Source of the DNA: Acidobacteriota bacterium
GTDB lineage: Bacteria; Acidobacteriota; Aminicenantia; Aminicenantales; Saccharicenantaceae
Length of the DNA: 8,496 nt
Reading direction: 5' to 3'
Assembly (NCBI GenBank): GCA_003476685.1
Contig: DMVN01000238.1
Span: 1 to 8,496, forward strand
Below, piece by piece: positions 6,602-8,496 of this stretch. How positions within the stretch are numbered: the stretch's first letter is position 1; every line of letters begins with the position of its first letter. A model generated the notes under the pieces. It made no database searches and had not been told where the DNA came from. It was given only the letters and a program-made list of their open reading frames with translations. A program made the translations under genes and the position numbers.

Positions 6602-6631
6602 TTGCGTCGGCCCGGCCGATTGTGGTTAACT
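6602..6631 (+). promoter_or_regulatory. Possible promoter of the peptidyl-prolyl isomerase gene
   Basis: TTGCGT (6602-6607) and TTAACT (6626-6631) are 18 nt apart, with TGG before the second hexamer, as in the tyrS and peptidase promoters. The hexamer matches are modest (3 of 6 and 4 of 6). The spacer contains a 13 nt palindrome, TCGGCC-C-GGCCGA (6607-6619), where a repressor could bind, but such palindromes are also common by chance in GC-rich DNA. Confidence 0.35.
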
Positions 6632-6664
6632 AAGGGTCTTTCCGGAGAACCCAAGGAGAATGAG

Positions 6665-7693
6665 ATGAAACAAGCACTCGCGATCATCCTGGCCGGGGCC
6701 CTGGCCGCCGCGGCCTGCGCCTCGAAAGCCGAAGAATTCGTCCTCAAGGAAGGCACCCCCGCCTTCGCGTTGGCCAAGGACCTGGCAGCGATCATCCCCG
6801 CCCTCGGCCCCGACAAGACGACCGTCATGGTCAAGGCCAAGGGCTTCACCATCACATCCGCCGAGGTCATCCAGGCCATCCGGGACAACCTGGGCACGCG
6901 GACCGACGGGCTCAAGCAGGTCGACGCCGGGCAGCTGAAGCAGATCCTCGAGCAGGGCGCCAACACCCTGGCCGAGCGCAAGCTGCTCCTGGCCGCCGCG
7001 AAGGAGGCCAAAGCGGTCGTCCCGGAGGGCGATCTCGAAAAGGCCCTCCAGTCCGAATACGGCCAGGCCGGCGGAGAGCAGACGTTCCTCGAGGAGATCA
7101 AGAAGGCCGACATTTCGATCGACCACGTCAAGACGAGCATCGGAGAAACGCTCCTCATCAACGCCTACCTCAAGGGCATCGTCGAAGGCGGGGCCAAGGT
7201 GGCCGAAGCGGACGTCCGCAAGGCCTACGACGAGGCGGCGCAGACCGACCAGACCGCGTCGGTCCGCCACATCCTCTTCCTGACCCAGGGCAAGACCGAC
7301 GCCGAGAAGGCCGAGATCCGCACCAAGGCCGAGGGTGTCCTGGCCAGGGCCCAGGCCGGCGAGGATTTCGTCGAGCTGGTCAAGCAGTACACCGAGGACC
7401 CCGGCTCCAAGGACAACGGCGGCCTTTACGAGAACTTCCCCCGCGGGCAGATGGTCAAGCCCTTCGAAGACGCCTCCTTCTCCCTGCCCGTCGGCGGGCT
7501 GAGCGGCCTCGTCGAAACGTCGTTCGGGTATCACATCATCAAGGTCGTCGAGCGCAAGAAAGAGTCCCGCACCTTCGAGGAGGCCCGGGCCGAGATCGAA
7601 TCGCGGCTCCGGCAGGCCAAGCAGGGGACCCTGGTCCAGGATACCGTCCAGGCGCTCAAGGACAAGGCCAAGGTCGAGCTGATCAAGCTCTAG
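6665..7693 (+). CDS. Exported parvulin-type peptidyl-prolyl isomerase
   Basis: This is a foldase of the SurA/PrsA type, 342 residues: cis-trans isomerisation of proline bonds plus chaperone activity on exported proteins. Start: ATG 6665 has AAGGAG (6653-6658) 6 nt upstream; upstream in-frame codons from 6602 add no plausible sequence. The signal peptide (MKQALAIILAGALAAAAC) ends at Cys18 in an AAAC context, a poor lipobox because Leu is missing at -3, so signal peptidase I cleavage at AxA sites just after is an alternative. Residues about 25-190 are helical and charged, like the SurA N-terminal chaperone region. The parvulin domain covers about 198-294: VRHILF with H202, then GGLYENFPRGQMVKPFE, then FGYHIIKV with H290. 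One parvulin domain is present, as in PrsA; SurA of enterobacteria has two. A helical tail follows. The neighbouring beta-barrel gene downstream is the kind of client such foldases serve, though that pairing is inference. It lies 87 nt after tyrS and has its own possible promoter. Confidence 0.93.
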   Translation: MKQALAIILAGALAAAACASKAEEFVLKEGTPAFALAKDLAAIIPALGPDKTTVMVKAKGFTITSAEVIQAIRDNLGTRTDGLKQVDAGQLKQILEQGANTLAERKLLLAAAKEAKAVVPEGDLEKALQSEYGQAGGEQTFLEEIKKADISIDHVKTSIGETLLINAYLKGIVEGGAKVAEADVRKAYDEAAQTDQTASVRHILFLTQGKTDAEKAEIRTKAEGVLARAQAGEDFVELVKQYTEDPGSKDNGGLYENFPRGQMVKPFEDASFSLPVGGLSGLVETSFGYHIIKVVERKKESRTFEEARAEIESRLRQAKQGTLVQDTVQALKDKAKVELIKL

Positions 7694-7696
7694 TCT

Positions 7697-7790
7697 CCCG
7701 GGCCGTCCGCCCCGGGGATGAGAAAGCCGGTTTCCCGTCACCCCCCGAGAGGGGGGGCTCTGCCCGGTGAATTCCCCTCTTCGGGGGATT
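7697..7790 (+). terminator. Cluster of GC hairpins after the isomerase gene
   Basis: Three hairpins follow the stop. CCCGGG (7697-7702) pairs with CCCGGG (7711-7716). CCCCCC (7741-7746) pairs with the G-run from 7751 around a GAGA loop. TCCCC (7773-7777) pairs with GGGGA (7784-7788), with an alternative pairing that makes a UUCG tetraloop. None is followed by a T-run, so a classic intrinsic terminator is not shown. They may slow transcription, protect the 3' end of the mRNA, or simply reflect GC-rich sequence. Confidence 0.4.
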
Positions 7791-7879
7791 GCCGGGGGGG
7801 GGACGCCGGCCTCACACTGGCATAAGGATGCGCGTCCCCGGACCCGCGTCCGGATTTTCGCTCATTCCGAGGAGGAATC

Positions 7880-8496
7880 ATGAAGAGATTCGCGACACTG
7901 CTCCTGGTCGCGGCCTGCGCCGGGCTCCTGGCCCTGCCCCAGCCGGCCGACGCCGCCGTCCAGTTCGGCATCAAGGCCGGCGTCAATATGGCCAAGCCCA
8001 CCGGCGCCGACGCCCAGGACCCGCTGGCGACCCTGAAGTCCAAAGTCGGTTTCACGGGCGGCATCTTCCTGGCTTTCAACTTCGGCCGCGTCGTCACCAT
8101 CCAATCCGAGGTCCTGTACACCATGAAGGGCGCCACCTACGAGGCCCTCGACGACACCTACACCGACAAGCTCTACGCCGACTACATCGAGATCCCCCTT
8201 CTCCTCAAGCTGAGGATCCCCACGCCGGTCGTCCAGCCCTTCGTCTTCGCCGGCCCGACCGTGGGCTTCAAGCTCAAGGAGAAGTTTGAGTCCAACGGCG
8301 AAGAGGTCCCGCTCGGGGAATCCATCCTGAAGAACAACGATTACGGCGCCATCTTCGGGGCCGGGCTGAACGTGGGGCGGAACTTCATGGTCGACGTCCG
8401 CTACAGCCTGGGCCTGCAGAAGGTCATCTCCACGTTCGAGGGAGACGTCGAACCGGACTTCAAGAACGGCGTCTGGTCGGCCAGCATCGGCATCGC
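7880..8496 (+). CDS. Outer-membrane beta-barrel protein, 3' end outside
   Basis: ATG 7880 has a strong ribosome binding site, GAGGAGG (7869-7875). The frame stays open for 205 codons to the window edge, so the gene is truncated here. A signal peptide (MKRFATLLLVAACAGLLAL...) ends with the signal peptidase I site ADA|A near residue 25; the Cys at 13 is inside the hydrophobic core and not a lipobox. The mature part alternates polar and hydrophobic residues in short strands: QFGIKAGVNMAKP, GFTGGIFLAFNFG, VTIQSEVLYTMKGATYE, YADYIEIPLLLKLRI, VQPFVFAGPTVGFKLK, YGAIFGAGLNVG, FMVDVRYSLGLQKV. This order, with IEIPLLLK and the FAGP turn, is typical of the PorT-like outer-membrane beta-barrel family, small eight-stranded or similar barrels. 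Ligand or function is unknown. The gene is 186 nt after the isomerase and could be transcribed alone; CATAAG preceded by TGG near 7817-7825 is a weak -10 candidate. Codon use matches tyrS. Confidence 0.87.
   Translation, partial: MKRFATLLLVAACAGLLALPQPADAAVQFGIKAGVNMAKPTGADAQDPLATLKSKVGFTGGIFLAFNFGRVVTIQSEVLYTMKGATYEALDDTYTDKLYADYIEIPLLLKLRIPTPVVQPFVFAGPTVGFKLKEKFESNGEEVPLGESILKNNDYGAIFGAGLNVGRNFMVDVRYSLGLQKVISTFEGDVEPDFKNGVWSASIGI

Noticed and set aside
6626..7741. A 371-codon open frame on the minus strand
   Set aside because: It mirrors the isomerase gene, whose plus-strand product has clear parvulin motifs and a ribosome binding site. It is a composition-driven antisense frame.
7789..8289. 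A 166-codon plus-strand open frame overlapping the beta-barrel gene
   Set aside because: The product is R-, P-, G- and H-rich without structure. The +7880 frame has a strong ribosome binding site, a signal peptide and beta-barrel strands, and stays open to the window edge.

Overview
The window looks like a piece of a Gram-negative, probably uncultured bacterium of the Acidobacteriota/Aminicenantes type. That placement rests on a GWxTD-domain lipoprotein next to a TPR protein, several lipoprotein or export signals, an outer-membrane beta-barrel gene, and (right half) very GC-rich codons. It is an inference from gene content, not a database result. All confident genes are on the plus strand.

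Left half (1 to about 5080): moderate GC and loosely packed. It holds the 3' end of a TPR-repeat protein (3-656) and an 868-940 nt gene-poor stretch with weak remnants that may be a broken HTH regulator (1148-1520). Next come a GWxTD-domain lipoprotein (1597-2559) with a clear intrinsic terminator and a 600 nt spacer. The spacer carries three copies of a GGGGACAC...GTGTCCCC palindrome, the first of which is the terminator stem, plus a further inverted repeat and a half palindrome. Then comes a large M3-family zinc metallopeptidase of the Dcp type, exported as a lipoprotein (3164-5290).

Right half (about 5084 to 8496): very high GC3, tightly packed. It holds tyrosyl-tRNA synthetase (5318-6577, with a promoter that predicts a leaderless mRNA), a parvulin-type peptidyl-prolyl isomerase with an export signal (6665-7693), a cluster of GC hairpins, and the 5' part of an outer-membrane beta-barrel protein (7880 to the window edge). 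The last gene has no stop inside the window.

The most unusual observation is that codon usage changes abruptly inside the peptidase gene, near 5084, at a highly conserved motif and without breaking the reading frame. This suggests either a metagenome assembly chimera of two related genomes or homologous recombination.

Functionally the window is mostly cell-envelope and protein-quality work: a lipoprotein peptidase, a periplasmic foldase and a beta-barrel client-type protein, with the housekeeping gene tyrS between them. I did not find a convincing new defence, mobile or biosynthetic system. The palindrome family and the composition break are the items that most deserve checking.
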